This document shows positions 51,552-61,547 of a stretch of DNA of 64,000 bases, in pieces. This DNA comes from CAVPLM01 sp963713545 (GTDB taxonomy: Bacteria; Actinomycetota; Thermoleophilia; RBG-16-64-13). Positions within the stretch are counted from its first letter, which is position 1; every line of letters starts with the position of its first letter. The notes beneath the pieces are model-generated. The model searched no databases. It was not told the origin of the DNA and worked only from the letters and a program-made list of their open reading frames with translations. Both the position numbers and the translations under genes were made by a program. Where the stretch lies: the NCBI GenBank assembly GCA_963713545.1, contig CAVQME010000003.1, forward strand, positions 1-64,000, given 5' to 3'.

Positions 51552-52133
51552 ATGCTCAAGTTGCTGAGACAGAGCGCTGCGGCTCTCGGGGTGTTGGCGG
51601 TGATCGTGGGAGTGATCTATCCGCTTGCGGTGACCGGCGTGGCGCAGGGATTCTTCTCCCATGAGGCTGAGGGAAGCATGATCGTCGAGAAGGGGCAGGT
51701 CCTTGGCTCTGAACTGATCGGCCAACCGTTCAGCGATCCAGGGTACTTCTGGTCCCGCCCCTCCGCGACTGCGCCGGTCCCCTACAATGCGGCGGCCTCC
51801 TCGGGCTCCAATTTGGGGCCCACCAACCCTGTTCTACTGGAGGCTGTGGCTGCGCGCATCGCGGCCTTGCGCGCAGCCGATCCCGGCAACACCGCGCCTG
51901 TGCCCGCGGATCTCGTCACCTCGTCAGGTAGCGGTCTCGATCCCCACATCAGTCCTGCCGCCGCCGAGTACCAGGTGGAACGCGTGGCCAGGGTCAGGGG
52001 GCTGGAGGCGGACACGGTGCGCGCTTTGGTCGCGCAGCACACCGAGGACCGGCAGTGGGGCGTCTTCGGCGAGCCGCGGGTGAACGTTCTAGAGCTCAAT
52101 GTGGCGCTCGACGCCCTGACCCTCGACGAGTGA
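51552..52133 (+). CDS. kdpC: K+-transporting ATPase subunit KdpC
   Basis: A 193-residue subunit with one N-terminal membrane helix (SAAALGVLAVIVGVIYPLAVTGVAQ) and a periplasm-facing domain with the family motifs GSELIGQPFSDPGYFWSRPSA, SSGSNLGPTNP, DLVTSSGSGLDPHISPAAA and LNVALDAL. I use the ATG at 51552 because AAGGGA precedes it; a GTG overlapping the kdpB stop at 51537 would add five residues. Confidence 0.95.
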   Translation: MLKLLRQSAAALGVLAVIVGVIYPLAVTGVAQGFFSHEAEGSMIVEKGQVLGSELIGQPFSDPGYFWSRPSATAPVPYNAAASSGSNLGPTNPVLLEAVAARIAALRAADPGNTAPVPADLVTSSGSGLDPHISPAAAEYQVERVARVRGLEADTVRALVAQHTEDRQWGVFGEPRVNVLELNVALDALTLDE

Positions 52134-52151
52134 TCGGAGTGGTGACCACGC

Positions 52152-54884
52152 GTGGATGATCACCTTCCCCATCCTGACGGCCGCCCCGATCCCGACAGGC
52201 TCCTGGAGCAGCTCCAGGCCGCCGAGTCACGGGCGGACCGGGGCACGCTGAAGGTCTTCTTCGGCTACGTTGCCGGCGTCGGCAAGACCTACGCCATGCT
52301 GGAGGCGGCACAGCATCTTGCGGCAGCCGGGGTGGAAGTGGTGGCGGGGTACGTGGAGCCACATGGGCGACCGGAGACCGAGGTGCTTCTCGAGGGACTG
52401 GAGATTCTGCCTCCCCTGCTCCTCGAGTACCGAGGCCTTGATCTTCAGGAGCTGGATCTCGATGCGGCCCTTGATCGGCACCCCCAACTGCTTCTCGTGG
52501 ACGAACTCGCGCATGCGAACGCTCCTGGCTCCAGACACGCGAAACGATGGCAGGACGTGGAGGAGTTGCTGGGCGCGGGCATCGACGTGTACACGACCCT
52601 CAACGTGCAACACCTGGAGAGCCTGAACGACGTGGTCGCTCAGATAACCGGCGTGCAGGTGCGGGAAACCGTGCCCGATGCCGTGTTCGACGATGCCGAT
52701 TCGGTGGAGGTGGTGGACCTGCCTCCGGGAGAACTGGTGGAGCGGTTGCGTCAGGGGAAGGTGTACGTGCCGGCCCAGGCCGAGCGGGCCGTGCAGGGCT
52801 TCTTCACCCGGCCGAATCTGGGAGCTCTGCGGGAGATTGCGCTCAGGCGCACCGCCGACCGGGTGCATGCTCATTTGGAGACGACGCGCCTGGCGGCCGC
52901 CGGGCCGCGCCAGTCGTGGGCGATCACCGACACCCTCCTCGTCTGCGTGGGTCCCAGCCCGACGTCGGCCAAGGTCATCCGGACTTCCAAGAGAATGGCC
53001 GCATCGCTGAACGCCCGCTGGATCGCGGTGGGGGTGGAGCGGTCGAGGGCAGGCGGTCCTGGAGACGAAAGCCAGAACCGGCTCATGGAGAACATCCACT
53101 TGGCCGAGCGGCTGGGAGCCGAGACGGCTACGGTCAGCGGCGACGACATCGCCGGAGAGATCGTCAGCTATGCGCGGTCTCAGAGCGTCACCAAGATCGT
53201 CATCGGCAAGACAGCTCAGTCCCGCTGGTACCGGTTACTCCGGGGGAACATCGTGGACGATCTGCTCGAGCGGAGCGGAGAGATGGACGTCTATGTCGTC
53301 CAAGGCGCGGAGGAATCGGGAGGACGGCCACCGGCGCGGTTCAGGCGCGCGGTGTCGTGGAAGGGCTACGTGTGGTCGCTGGCGGCGATAGTCGTGGCCG
53401 CACTGGTGGCTTGGGCCTTCCAGGATATGGGTCTGGCCGAGGCTAACAAGGCGATCGTCTTTCTGCTCGCCATCGTGCTCGTGGCCGCGCGCTTCGGCCT
53501 GGGCCCGGGCGCGTTGGCGACCGTGCTGGGAGTCTTGGTGTTCGATTTCTTCTTCGTTCCACCGTACCTGACCTTCGCGGTGGAAGACGCGCAGTACATC
53601 ATCACCTTCGTCATCATGCTCGTGGTCGCGCTGATCATCAGTACCCTGGCTGCTCGTCTGCGGCGCCAGGTCCTCACCGCTCGGGCGCGGGAGCGGCGGC
53701 TGACGGCTCTCTACAGCCTCAGCCGCGAGCTTTCCGCGGTCTCGGGGACGCACCAACTGGCGGCCACCGCCCAGCGAGTCGTTACGGGGATGTTCAACAG
53801 CGGAGCGTCGATCTACCTTCCTGATGAAGAGGGCAGGTTGGAGCCGGTCGTATCCAACGCGCGAGACGAGACAGTGGGGTCGAGGGAGACGGCAGTGGCC
53901 GTTTGGGCGTTCGAGCACGCACAGCTGGCTGGGAACGGCACCGATACGCTGCCTGATTCTTCCGCGCTCTACATTCCGATGCTCACTCCGCGAGGTACAG
54001 CCGGGGTGCTGGGTGTCATCCCACCAGATGGCGAGACCCTCCTTTCGCCCGACAACAGGCAGCTGCTCGAGACGGTCGCCACCCAGATCGGGACGGCGAT
54101 CGAGCGGGACGAACTAGCCGACGAGACCAGAAAGGCTCTGCTGCAGATCGAAAGGGAGCGCCTCCGCAGCTCGCTGCTCAGTTCCGTGTCTCACGATCTG
54201 CGGACACCTTTGGCCGTCATCGCGGGTGCGAGTAGCGCCCTTCTTGAATCCGGTGACTCTGGGGATGCGACTCGCCGGGAAGAGTTGCTCACAGAGGTGG
54301 TGGAAGAGTCGAACCGTCTGGCCCGGCTGGTGGACAACCTACTTAGTATGACGCGGCTCGACGCCGGAGCCATCAGTGTTGAGAAGCAGTGGTTTCCCAT
54401 CGAGGACGTCATCGGGTCCTCCCTGGGACGGCTGCGAAAGGAGTTGGACGGCAGAACCGTGAGGAAGGATCTCCCAGCCGACCTGCCCCTTGTGCCCCTT
54501 GATGGAGTGCTCATCGAACAGGTGCTGGTCAACCTTCTCGAGAACGCCCTCAAATACAGTGAGGCCGGCTCGCCACTCGACGTCGGCGCCCGGTTGGAGA
54601 GAGAAGGAGTGGTCGTTTCCGTAGCCGACAGAGGACCCGGTCTAGCGGAAGGCGAGGAGGAACTGGTATTCGAAAAGCTCTTCCGGGGTTCCGCGTCGGG
54701 CTCTTCGGGCGAGAGAGGAGCCGGATTGGGATTGGCCATCTCTCAGGCCATCGTCGAGGCGCACGGCGGAAGGATCTGGGCGGCGAACCGCGCCGGAGGC
54801 GGGGCCTCTTTTCGGTTCCTCCTCCCCTTGGGAGGGTCACCGCCCGATCAAAGTGCGATTGAGAACGAGGGAGCAGATACGTGA
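52152..54884 (+). CDS. kdpD: K+-responsive sensor histidine kinase KdpD
   Basis: A 910-residue kinase. The N-terminal KdpD domain has Walker A GYVAGVGKT and LLVDELAHANAPGSRHAKRW; a Usp domain lies at about 250-375 (WAITDTLLVCVGPSPTSAKVIR, KIVIGKTAQSRWYRLLRG). Four membrane helices at about 400-500, a GAF-like region, then HisKA with SVSHDLRTPLAVIAG (phosphorylated His) and an HATPase with LVNLLENALKYS and GAGLGLAISQAIVEAHGG. It senses low K+ or osmotic state and phosphorylates KdpE. It starts at a GTG. Confidence 0.95.
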   Translation: MDDHLPHPDGRPDPDRLLEQLQAAESRADRGTLKVFFGYVAGVGKTYAMLEAAQHLAAAGVEVVAGYVEPHGRPETEVLLEGLEILPPLLLEYRGLDLQELDLDAALDRHPQLLLVDELAHANAPGSRHAKRWQDVEELLGAGIDVYTTLNVQHLESLNDVVAQITGVQVRETVPDAVFDDADSVEVVDLPPGELVERLRQGKVYVPAQAERAVQGFFTRPNLGALREIALRRTADRVHAHLETTRLAAAGPRQSWAITDTLLVCVGPSPTSAKVIRTSKRMAASLNARWIAVGVERSRAGGPGDESQNRLMENIHLAERLGAETATVSGDDIAGEIVSYARSQSVTKIVIGKTAQSRWYRLLRGNIVDDLLERSGEMDVYVVQGAEESGGRPPARFRRAVSWKGYVWSLAAIVVAALVAWAFQDMGLAEANKAIVFLLAIVLVAARFGLGPGALATVLGVLVFDFFFVPPYLTFAVEDAQYIITFVIMLVVALIISTLAARLRRQVLTARARERRLTALYSLSRELSAVSGTHQLAATAQRVVTGMFNSGASIYLPDEEGRLEPVVSNARDETVGSRETAVAVWAFEHAQLAGNGTDTLPDSSALYIPMLTPRGTAGVLGVIPPDGETLLSPDNRQLLETVATQIGTAIERDELADETRKALLQIERERLRSSLLSSVSHDLRTPLAVIAGASSALLESGDSGDATRREELLTEVVEESNRLARLVDNLLSMTRLDAGAISVEKQWFPIEDVIGSSLGRLRKELDGRTVRKDLPADLPLVPLDGVLIEQVLVNLLENALKYSEAGSPLDVGARLEREGVVVSVADRGPGLAEGEEELVFEKLFRGSASGSSGERGAGLGLAISQAIVEAHGGRIWAANRAGGGASFRFLLPLGGSPPDQSAIENEGADT

Positions 54885-55645
54885 ACGATCGGGCAGCATC
54901 GAGCAGGGGCGGGCAGGATGAGACGCATCCCTCAGGCGATCTCTCAGTGGCGACGCGCATCCTCGTCATTGAGGATGACCGTCCCATCCGGAGGTTTCTG
55001 GAAGCTGCTCTAACGGACGCCGGATTCGAAGTGGTCCAGGCCGAGACGGGCCGGATGGGGATCACCCACATCCTCACGCGGCTACCTGATCTCATCCTCC
55101 TCGATCTTGGACTCCCCGACATGGACGGGATGGAGATCATCTCTCGGGTGCGTGAATGGTCGCAGGTCCCGATCATCATCGTTTCGGCCCGGGGTAGGGA
55201 AGACGAAAAAGTGCAGGCCCTCAACGCCGGGGCGGACGACTATCTGACCAAGCCATTCGGGGTGTCCGAATTGCTGGCCCGCATCCGGGTGGCCCTTCGC
55301 CATGCGGCAGTCATCAGAGCGGGCGGACAGGACGCTGTGTCACGCTTCGAGGTTGGTGATCTGGTGGTCGACATGGCAAACCGACGGGTGTTCGTGCGCG
55401 AGGTCGAGATCCACCTCACCCCGCTCGAGTACAAGCTGCTGACCACCCTGGTCAAGAACGCAGGCAAAGTCCTCACTCACCGGTATCTCCTGGAGCAGGT
55501 CTGGGGCCCGGGGTATCTGGAGCAGACGCATTACCCTCGTATCTTCGTGGCCAGCTTGCGGCGCAAGCTGGAAGACGACCCGGCCGAGCCGCGCTATCTG
55601 CTGACAGAGCAGGGGGTGGGGTATCGTCTGGTGGAAGAATTCTAG
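54881..55645 (+). CDS. kdpE: response regulator KdpE
   Basis: A 254-residue OmpR-type regulator. The receiver domain begins TRILVIEDDRPIRRFLE; the phosphoacceptor Asp is in LILLDLGLPDMDGMEII and the late Lys in LTKPFGVSELLAR. A winged-helix DNA-binding domain follows (HLTPLEYKLLTTLVKNAGKVLTHRYLL, VGYRLVEEF). It activates kdp transcription. The GTG overlaps the kdpD stop; an in-frame GTG at 54947 would remove a 22-residue polar N-terminus that most KdpE lack, so the start is uncertain. Confidence 0.94.
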   Translation: MNDRAASSRGGQDETHPSGDLSVATRILVIEDDRPIRRFLEAALTDAGFEVVQAETGRMGITHILTRLPDLILLDLGLPDMDGMEIISRVREWSQVPIIIVSARGREDEKVQALNAGADDYLTKPFGVSELLARIRVALRHAAVIRAGGQDAVSRFEVGDLVVDMANRRVFVREVEIHLTPLEYKLLTTLVKNAGKVLTHRYLLEQVWGPGYLEQTHYPRIFVASLRRKLEDDPAEPRYLLTEQGVGYRLVEEF

Positions 55646-55682
55646 CCTGGGGCAACCACGCAACCGGCGAGATCGGGCGCCC

Positions 55683-56921
55683 TCAGCAGCCCGCCTCAAG
55701 GTTATCCAGCAGACGGACGGCGAACACTAGGAACGCTCCGGCGATCACCGCTACTCCCGTGATGATTATGCCCAGGCTGAATGTATAGGCTTCCCCCATG
55801 TAGCCCAGAGCGACCGGGAGCAGGCCACCACCTAGGAGGAACGCCGAGGGCGGGACCAGACCGGCGACTAGATTGCGCAGGTTGGGTTGGACGATCCTCG
55901 AGAGAGCCGCTAATGCCGGCGGGAAGAAGCAGCCTGAGAGGGCGGAAAGAAGGAACAAGCTCGCCACCACCCAGCCGGAGGACGTGCTCCCGACGGCGAT
56001 GATGGCCAGGCCCGTGGCGATCATGAACAGCAATATACTGCGCTTCTCCCCGATCCTGTCGGTCAGCCAGCCTGCGAAGAAGGTAGTGAACAGCGGAGGG
56101 ATCATGGCGAGGCCGAGGAGCGTATTGGCAGAAGCGGTGGTGAAGCCTTGTTCCTCCGTGAGATAGAGCGGCATCATGGTGTAAAGACCCGCCTGAGCGC
56201 CGATCCCCAGAGCGAACAGTGCGACCATGATCCAGAACGACCGCAGGCGGATGATCCCCCCGAAGAGCCGAAGGTTGGGAGGAGTGCCGGGGAAGCCTCC
56301 GCAATCTCCCCAGAACAAGAAGGCGATACCCGCAGCAGCGGCGAACGCCCCCAGGATCGCCAACGATGCCTGCCATGAGAACGCGGCCAGCAGCCCCACT
56401 GCCAGGAAGGGCGCGACCGCATAGCTCAGCCGGGGGCCGAGTTGCTGCACCGAAAGGGCTTTGCCCCAGTCTTCGCGTCTGACCATGGCTGCCACGGTCG
56501 CTGTCACCGAGGGCTGGTTGAGACCGGCGCATACCCCGAGCACGATCATGGCGATCCGGACGAACCACAACGAATGGGCGAAGTAGCAGATCATCAGTGT
56601 CGCCCCAGTGACCAAGGCAGCCAAGATCAGCGTGCCTCGGTGCTTGAGCCGGGCCGAAACGAATCCAGAGAACAGCGAGCCGCCAAAAACCCCGATGGAC
56701 GCGACGAGGAAGAGCGAGCCGGCCTGACCTGGGCTCAGACCAACGTCCTCCCCGATGCTCGGCATCAGAGGCGAGAAGATGAACCGGCTGATGAAGGTAA
56801 AGAAGAATAGCAAGGTGACGAAGAGCACCTTGCCGTAGACGTCCTCGAAGCGTCGGGGTATGGGGCAGAACTTGTCCAGGACTCGCCTCCCACCAGGACG
56901 GTACGCTGCCGGTCCGCTCAC
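55683..56921 (-). CDS. MFS transporter
   Basis: A 412-residue transporter with twelve hydrophobic segments. Family signs are FTFISRFIFSPLMPSIGEDVGLSPGQAGSLF (first two helices, partly quoted), SARLKHRGTLIL after helix 2, the pseudo-repeat FAGWLTDRIGEKRSILLFM in the second half (G-x3-DRxGxkr motif A) and a central cytoplasmic loop (WGDCGGFPGTPP). Substrate not predictable; nearest in style to nitrate/cyanate or oxalate-type MFS. It is convergent with kdpE. The GTG start at 56921 has only a weak ribosome binding site. Confidence 0.85.
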   Translation of the reverse strand: MSGPAAYRPGGRRVLDKFCPIPRRFEDVYGKVLFVTLLFFFTFISRFIFSPLMPSIGEDVGLSPGQAGSLFLVASIGVFGGSLFSGFVSARLKHRGTLILAALVTGATLMICYFAHSLWFVRIAMIVLGVCAGLNQPSVTATVAAMVRREDWGKALSVQQLGPRLSYAVAPFLAVGLLAAFSWQASLAILGAFAAAAGIAFLFWGDCGGFPGTPPNLRLFGGIIRLRSFWIMVALFALGIGAQAGLYTMMPLYLTEEQGFTTASANTLLGLAMIPPLFTTFFAGWLTDRIGEKRSILLFMIATGLAIIAVGSTSSGWVVASLFLLSALSGCFFPPALAALSRIVQPNLRNLVAGLVPPSAFLLGGGLLPVALGYMGEAYTFSLGIIITGVAVIAGAFLVFAVRLLDNLEAGC

Positions 56922-57187
56922 CTGCCGGTCCGCTCACCCGAGCGCGGCCTTGCCGACGTGGCGGCTCGGCGTCGTGTCGATCGCGAGCAGGATAGCACCC
57001 TGCACCCTCCTGCCAAATGTTCCTGAGGTTGGTCCCCGAGAGCCGAGTGTTGCCCTAGCCGTGAATGAGCGAGGTCAGTTCTGGGAACCAGCCCTATTTG
57101 AAAGACATCTGACCGGCTCGGTCCGTATGCTGTCTGTGCCTGTAGGCGCCTGCGCAAGGGACGGGGGAGAAAGGACACGCGGGAACC

Positions 57188-58249
57188 ATGGCAAAACCCG
57201 CCCGCCTGCTACTGCTTGCCGCTCTCACGACGGTGGTGTTGCTCCTTTCAGCGTCGGCGGCGTTCGCCCACGTACCGCAGCTTCCAGGGAGGGGCTCTAC
57301 TCTCGAGACTGCGACCGTCGTCGACGACCCGGTCACTTCCTGGGTGTACTACGGCGCGACCGAAACCCCCGGAGAAGTCTGGTACTACCGGCTGGATCTG
57401 CACGCCGGAGATCGTCTGTACCTGCAACTTCTCACACCCGGACCTGACGGCTTCTGTCCGAGCTTCGCGGTGATGGGTCCCGGGCTGACGCCCGAAGGTC
57501 AGCCACCCGGTTTCGTGGAGATGCCCGCAGGGGTCTCCGGAGATGACATGTCCACCGTCGTCAAGGAGGGCGATCTGGGCGAAGCGGAGTACGAACCGTT
57601 CACGCCCGGCGCCTACTACTACCCGGTAGAGATGGATATGCCTGCGCCACAGGACGGCGCCTACTACGTCGCCGTGTACGACGAGGAACTGGCGGGACCC
57701 TTCGGCCTGGCGGTCGGGTATGAGGAAACATGGACTCTGCCCGGTTGGATCCGCCTTCCCGCTGACCTGATCTCGATCTATGCCTGGGACCGAGGATGGG
57801 CGGTCGCTCTGGCTCCCGGCATCGCGGTTCTGGTGATAGGGGCGGGGCTGATCCTGCGGAGGCCACGTGCAGGAACGCGCGCGTCGCGGAACAAGCGTAG
57901 CTTGTCTGGCTGGTTGGCCCTGGCGGCCGGTCTCTTCTGTCTGACCACATCCGGGATCGTTATCACGCAGATGCTGCTTGCGGCCGTTCGGAGCGGTTTC
58001 GACCCGATGATGGCGCTGACCGGCTTCTTCATCGCTGCCCCGGCGGTCGTCGGGGCGCTCCTCATATGGCTGGGATGGCGTGCTCATAGTGTCCCGACGG
58101 TCGGCACGAGGATCCTGCTGCTGATCCTTGGTCTCGCCGGCCTGGCCTTCTGGGCAGGCTACTTCGTCGGCCCGGGCCTGGCCATCGCCGCGGCCGCCGC
58201 TCCGCCTTACACTAGGGAGGAGCTCAAGGGGAGCAGCGCGAGCCCCTGA
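57188..58249 (+). CDS. secreted/membrane protein with jelly-roll-like domain and four membrane helices
   Basis: A 353-residue protein: signal peptide (LLLLAALTTVVLLLSASAAFA), an extracellular beta domain of about 170 residues (GRGSTLETATVVDDPVTSWV, EVWYYRLDLHAGDRLYLQLLTPG, GAYYVAVYDEELAGPFGLAVGYEE), then membrane helices at about 200-225, 240-260, 270-290 and 305-325. The beta domain resembles the C-terminal domains that follow low-complexity GDRL signals in secreted proteins. No catalytic residues are evident. I infer a surface sensor or scaffold. GGGGGAGAAAGG precedes the ATG. Confidence 0.7.
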   Translation: MAKPARLLLLAALTTVVLLLSASAAFAHVPQLPGRGSTLETATVVDDPVTSWVYYGATETPGEVWYYRLDLHAGDRLYLQLLTPGPDGFCPSFAVMGPGLTPEGQPPGFVEMPAGVSGDDMSTVVKEGDLGEAEYEPFTPGAYYYPVEMDMPAPQDGAYYVAVYDEELAGPFGLAVGYEETWTLPGWIRLPADLISIYAWDRGWAVALAPGIAVLVIGAGLILRRPRAGTRASRNKRSLSGWLALAAGLFCLTTSGIVITQMLLAAVRSGFDPMMALTGFFIAAPAVVGALLIWLGWRAHSVPTVGTRILLLILGLAGLAFWAGYFVGPGLAIAAAAAPPYTREELKGSSASP

Positions 58250-58258
58250 GTCTCAAGA

Positions 58259-58295
58259 GGCGGGGCGGCCCGTGGGCTCCACGGGCCGCCCCGCC
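58259..58295 (+). terminator. long GC hairpin after the membrane protein gene
   Basis: A perfect 17-base-pair stem (left arm 58259-58275, right arm 58279-58295) with the loop GCT, starting ten bases after the stop. No T tract, but the predicted structure is very stable and lies between convergent genes. Confidence 0.65.
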
Positions 58296-58357
58296 GACCG
58301 TGTTGTGCCGCTCGCGCGCTCGAAGCCTCTGGGCGCGCGACGCCACGCACTGCCGAC

Positions 58358-58729
58358 CTAGACCGTCTGGAACGTCTTGCTCACGATCGTCCAGTCGCCG
58401 CCTGTTTTCAGCAGCTGGAAGTAGTTGACGAAGCTCGCCTGTCCGAAAAACCCGGACTCTTCCACCCTGGCGCTCGCCACTCTGCCGGCCACGTGGATGT
58501 CAGCGATATCGGCCTTGTAGGGCGCGCCGGTCTTCGCCATCGATGGACGGCTGCCGATGTCGGCAAAGAACGACTCCGGGCTCCCTACGATCAGTTCATC
58601 GCCCAGATAGCCCGCCATGCGGGCCTCCGGGTGGAACGTGCTTCTGAGACCTTCCACGTCGGCCCGGTACGTAGCGTCACAGTATCGTTCCAGGACCGCC
58701 CTTACGGCCGCCGCATCTTTTTCATCCAA
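58358..58729 (-). CDS. NTF2-like (putative lumazine-binding/SnoaL) protein
   Basis: A 123-residue alpha+beta-barrel protein: AAAVRAVLERYCDATYRADVEGLRSTFHPEARMAGYLGDEL (partly quoted) and a C-terminal FVNYFQLLKTGGDWTIVSKTF. This is the lumazine_bd_2 branch of NTF2-like proteins; members bind small ligands or are small enzymes of unknown activity. It follows the amino-acid permease in the same direction with a 67-base gap. Confidence 0.8.
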   Translation of the reverse strand: MDEKDAAAVRAVLERYCDATYRADVEGLRSTFHPEARMAGYLGDELIVGSPESFFADIGSRPSMAKTGAPYKADIADIHVAGRVASARVEESGFFGQASFVNYFQLLKTGGDWTIVSKTFQTV

Positions 58730-58796
58730 GACGAGCCCCCTTTGTTCGTCCTCAGATCAGTGCGATCTGGTCGCGGTCCGCATCGTCGCCCGCGAC

Positions 58797-60236
58797 CTAC
58801 GCTGTCTCGTCGGTCTGGGCGGCATCTTCCTCGACCGCTTCGAGCATGATCCATTTCTTACCCCGTCTGGGGTAGAGATACGCGTAGTAGTAGATGAGAG
58901 CGCCCACCGCCGCGCCTACGACGATCACCAGGTCTTTCCACTGCGACTGGGTCAGCTTGACCAGCATGTAGATGACCCCGATCAAGGCGATGCACGGCCA
59001 GACCGGCCACAGAGGCATCTTGTAGTGCGCGGGCAGATCCTTGAACCGCAGCCGCACCGCGATGGCCGACCCGGCGATCAGGATGTAGGTGAAGGCAAGA
59101 ACCACTCCGGTGAAGGTGATCACGTACGTCTTGGTGGTCGTGGCGCACAATATGGCCCCTACCACGGCCATGACGATCGCGGCCACCCAGGGAGACTTGA
59201 ACCGTGGATGTACTTTGGCAAGCCAGGCGCTGACGGGTTCGGGCCAGACCTTGTCTCGCCCGGAGCCGAAGACGATGCGGCTCATCAATACGACTATGGC
59301 CAGGCAGGAGTTGAAGATGGCCACGAACACCAGCAGGCTGATCACGGTATTGACCGTCTCGTTGCCCAGGGTCGTCAGTATGTACTGCATGGGCGACGGG
59401 GCTGCCATGAACTCCGACAGCGACGGCGCTCCGACTATCGCGGCCGTGATCGGTATCAACTCGACCAGGACAGTTATCAGGAGGGTCCACAAGATCGCCC
59501 GGGCGATGTTCCTCCGGGCGCCCTTTGTCTCTTCCGAGAACACGATCGCGCCACCGTATCCGTTGTAGGCGAAGATGGCGAATACCACGGCGCTCATGAT
59601 CATGCCGAAGGTCACCGCCATCTCCGCGCCCGCCTCGTCGAAGATCACGGGATCGAGGAGCACCATGCCGGACTGATGTACCTGGGCGAAGCCAAGGACG
59701 GTTATCGCGCCGACGGCGATGAGCTCGATGCCCAGCAGAATGCCCTGGATGATCGCGTTGGTCTTGATCTGCAGGACCGCAAGTCCGCCGACCGCCAGCA
59801 TGATGATCGCAGCGATCAGCTTCTGCCACATCGGATCCGCCGCCTGCTCCCAGATCACCGACAGGTACTGGCTCGCCCCGAGGGCGATGGAGCTCGGGAT
59901 GACTATGACCGATATGAGCATCAGCACCAGGGACACGAACCCAAGTGGGCGTCCCAGACAGCGTGACACAAGGGCCCACTCCCCTCCGGTCACCGGGAAG
60001 GCGGTGCCCGCTTCGGCGTAAGAGAACGCCATCCCCACGCCGATCACCCCGGCGATTATGAAGGCCCAAAACGCGCCTGTCCCCGCGAAAAGGAAGGCTA
60101 TGGGTGCGATGATGAAGACCGATGCGGTCGGAGCAACGCCCGATATGGTCATCATGACGTTGCCGACAACGTGGAGTCCTCGGTCGAGTTCCTGCTTGTA
60201 GTGCTTTGCGCGTGGCTGCTGTCTATCTTGTTCCAC
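58797..60236 (-). CDS. APC-family amino-acid permease
   Basis: A 479-residue permease with twelve hydrophobic segments. The conserved first helix region reads GNVMMTISGVAPTASVFIIAP, and helix 6 holds FAIFAYNGYGGAIVFSEETKGARRN (quoted in part), typical of the AGT/APC group. The C-terminus is charged and cytoplasmic. It is downstream of a DmpA-type aminopeptidase gene (120-base gap), suggesting uptake or export of the amino acids concerned. The start is a GTG. Confidence 0.88.
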   Translation of the reverse strand: MEQDRQQPRAKHYKQELDRGLHVVGNVMMTISGVAPTASVFIIAPIAFLFAGTGAFWAFIIAGVIGVGMAFSYAEAGTAFPVTGGEWALVSRCLGRPLGFVSLVLMLISVIVIPSSIALGASQYLSVIWEQAADPMWQKLIAAIIMLAVGGLAVLQIKTNAIIQGILLGIELIAVGAITVLGFAQVHQSGMVLLDPVIFDEAGAEMAVTFGMIMSAVVFAIFAYNGYGGAIVFSEETKGARRNIARAILWTLLITVLVELIPITAAIVGAPSLSEFMAAPSPMQYILTTLGNETVNTVISLLVFVAIFNSCLAIVVLMSRIVFGSGRDKVWPEPVSAWLAKVHPRFKSPWVAAIVMAVVGAILCATTTKTYVITFTGVVLAFTYILIAGSAIAVRLRFKDLPAHYKMPLWPVWPCIALIGVIYMLVKLTQSQWKDLVIVVGAAVGALIYYYAYLYPRRGKKWIMLEAVEEDAAQTDETA

Positions 60237-60356
60237 TCTTCAGGACCTCCCCCGGGTTCGAACGTGTGCAAGCCATCGACCTAGCCCTACTACTCATAGA
60301 CATCCCCAGCCCTTCCTGTCAGATTCCTCTTCCTAGACTTGCGGCCTGGCAAAGGA

Positions 60357-61547
60357 TTAGGCCAGAAGGATCCTGTGCTCGGATATGAGCTCGCAAACAC
60401 GGCCGTGAGGAAGGGCCGGGACCCGATGGTCGTCCTGGCCGATCATGTCTTCGTTCGCCACGAGCACGTTGAGCACCGCCTCCTCCACGGCGAAAACGAC
60501 CGCCGCGAACAGGGGGTCGCACTCTCCCCACGGGATCCACGACTGCGATTCGCGCGCCTCCGGACGCCCCAGGATGGTTGCGGCGCCGGTGGTCACCGAA
60601 CCCGGGTTGCCGGTGGAGAAGGCGAGGAAGATGTCGCCCGAGAAGTGAGAGCTGGTGGTGCCGGTGCGGGCCAGCCCCATGGGTACTCGCCGGGCGAGGG
60701 CTTTGCACTGGCCGGGAAGCAGCGGGGCATCGGTCGCCACTATGGTGATGCAGGAGCCGGTCCCCGGCGGCACGAGCCAGGAAGAGTCCTCCATGGGGTC
60801 ATGCTCCCTTATGTGCACGCCGACAGGTACTCCCGCGATGGTGAGCTCGGGTCGCCAGCCGAAGTTGGCCTGCATGAAGACGCCCACGGTGTACGTGGTG
60901 CCGCCGAACTCCACCAGGCGTGATGCGGTTCCCGATCCCCCCTTGAATCCGTAGCAGATCATGCCGGTCCCGCCTCCCACCGAGCCCTCATCTATGGGGC
61001 CACTCCGTGCGCCATCGAGGGCCGCGTACGCATGGTCGCTCGTAACGTGCTGGCCGTTGGTGTCGTTGAGGTAGCCGTCCCACGTCTCGGCCACCACCGG
61101 CAGCGTCCACAGCTTGGCGAGACTGGGGTGACGGGCGGCCAGCCAGCGGTCGGCTCCCGTGTGAGCGGCGCCCACCGAATGCGTGTTGGTGATGAGTACG
61201 GGGGTGGAGAGAAAACCAGTCTCCTCGATCAGGGTGGTGCCGGTCATCTCCCCGTTGCCGTTGAACGAGAACCAGCCGGCCTGCACCGGGTCGGCCGTCC
61301 CGGCTCGTCCTCTTGGGTGGATCGCGGTGACTCCTGTCCTCACCGGACCCTGCCCCGGAGCCAGTGGACCTTGTCCCGAGATCAAGGTGGCGTAGCCGAT
61401 TTCTACACCGGGGACATCGGTGATGGCGTTCCACGCTCCCGGAGTGCCCTGGAACGGCAGGTGGAGTCCCCGAGCCCGGAGACGGCCGGACGGGGTGTAG
61501 GCTAGCGGATCCATCGGAGGTGAGGCTGCCGCACATGGACGAGTCAT
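60357..61547 (-). CDS. P1/S58 family peptidase (DmpA/BapA-type aminopeptidase)
   Basis: A 396-residue N-terminal-nucleophile peptidase precursor. Matches are GVEIGYATLI, GWFSFNGNGEMTGTTLIEETG, VLITNTHSVGAAHTG, SVGGGTGMICYGFKGG and the cleavage/nucleophile region ARTGTTSSHFSGDIFLAFST. DmpA and beta-peptidyl aminopeptidases cleave themselves between Gly and Ser before acting as D-, L- or beta-aminopeptidases; here the equivalent site must lie in GTTSS. The ATG at 61547 follows GAGGAG; a longer in-frame start at 61673 was rejected. It is upstream of the permease and downstream of a TetR gene. Confidence 0.88.
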   Translation of the reverse strand: MTRPCAAASPPMDPLAYTPSGRLRARGLHLPFQGTPGAWNAITDVPGVEIGYATLISGQGPLAPGQGPVRTGVTAIHPRGRAGTADPVQAGWFSFNGNGEMTGTTLIEETGFLSTPVLITNTHSVGAAHTGADRWLAARHPSLAKLWTLPVVAETWDGYLNDTNGQHVTSDHAYAALDGARSGPIDEGSVGGGTGMICYGFKGGSGTASRLVEFGGTTYTVGVFMQANFGWRPELTIAGVPVGVHIREHDPMEDSSWLVPPGTGSCITIVATDAPLLPGQCKALARRVPMGLARTGTTSSHFSGDIFLAFSTGNPGSVTTGAATILGRPEARESQSWIPWGECDPLFAAVVFAVEEAVLNVLVANEDMIGQDDHRVPALPHGRVCELISEHRILLA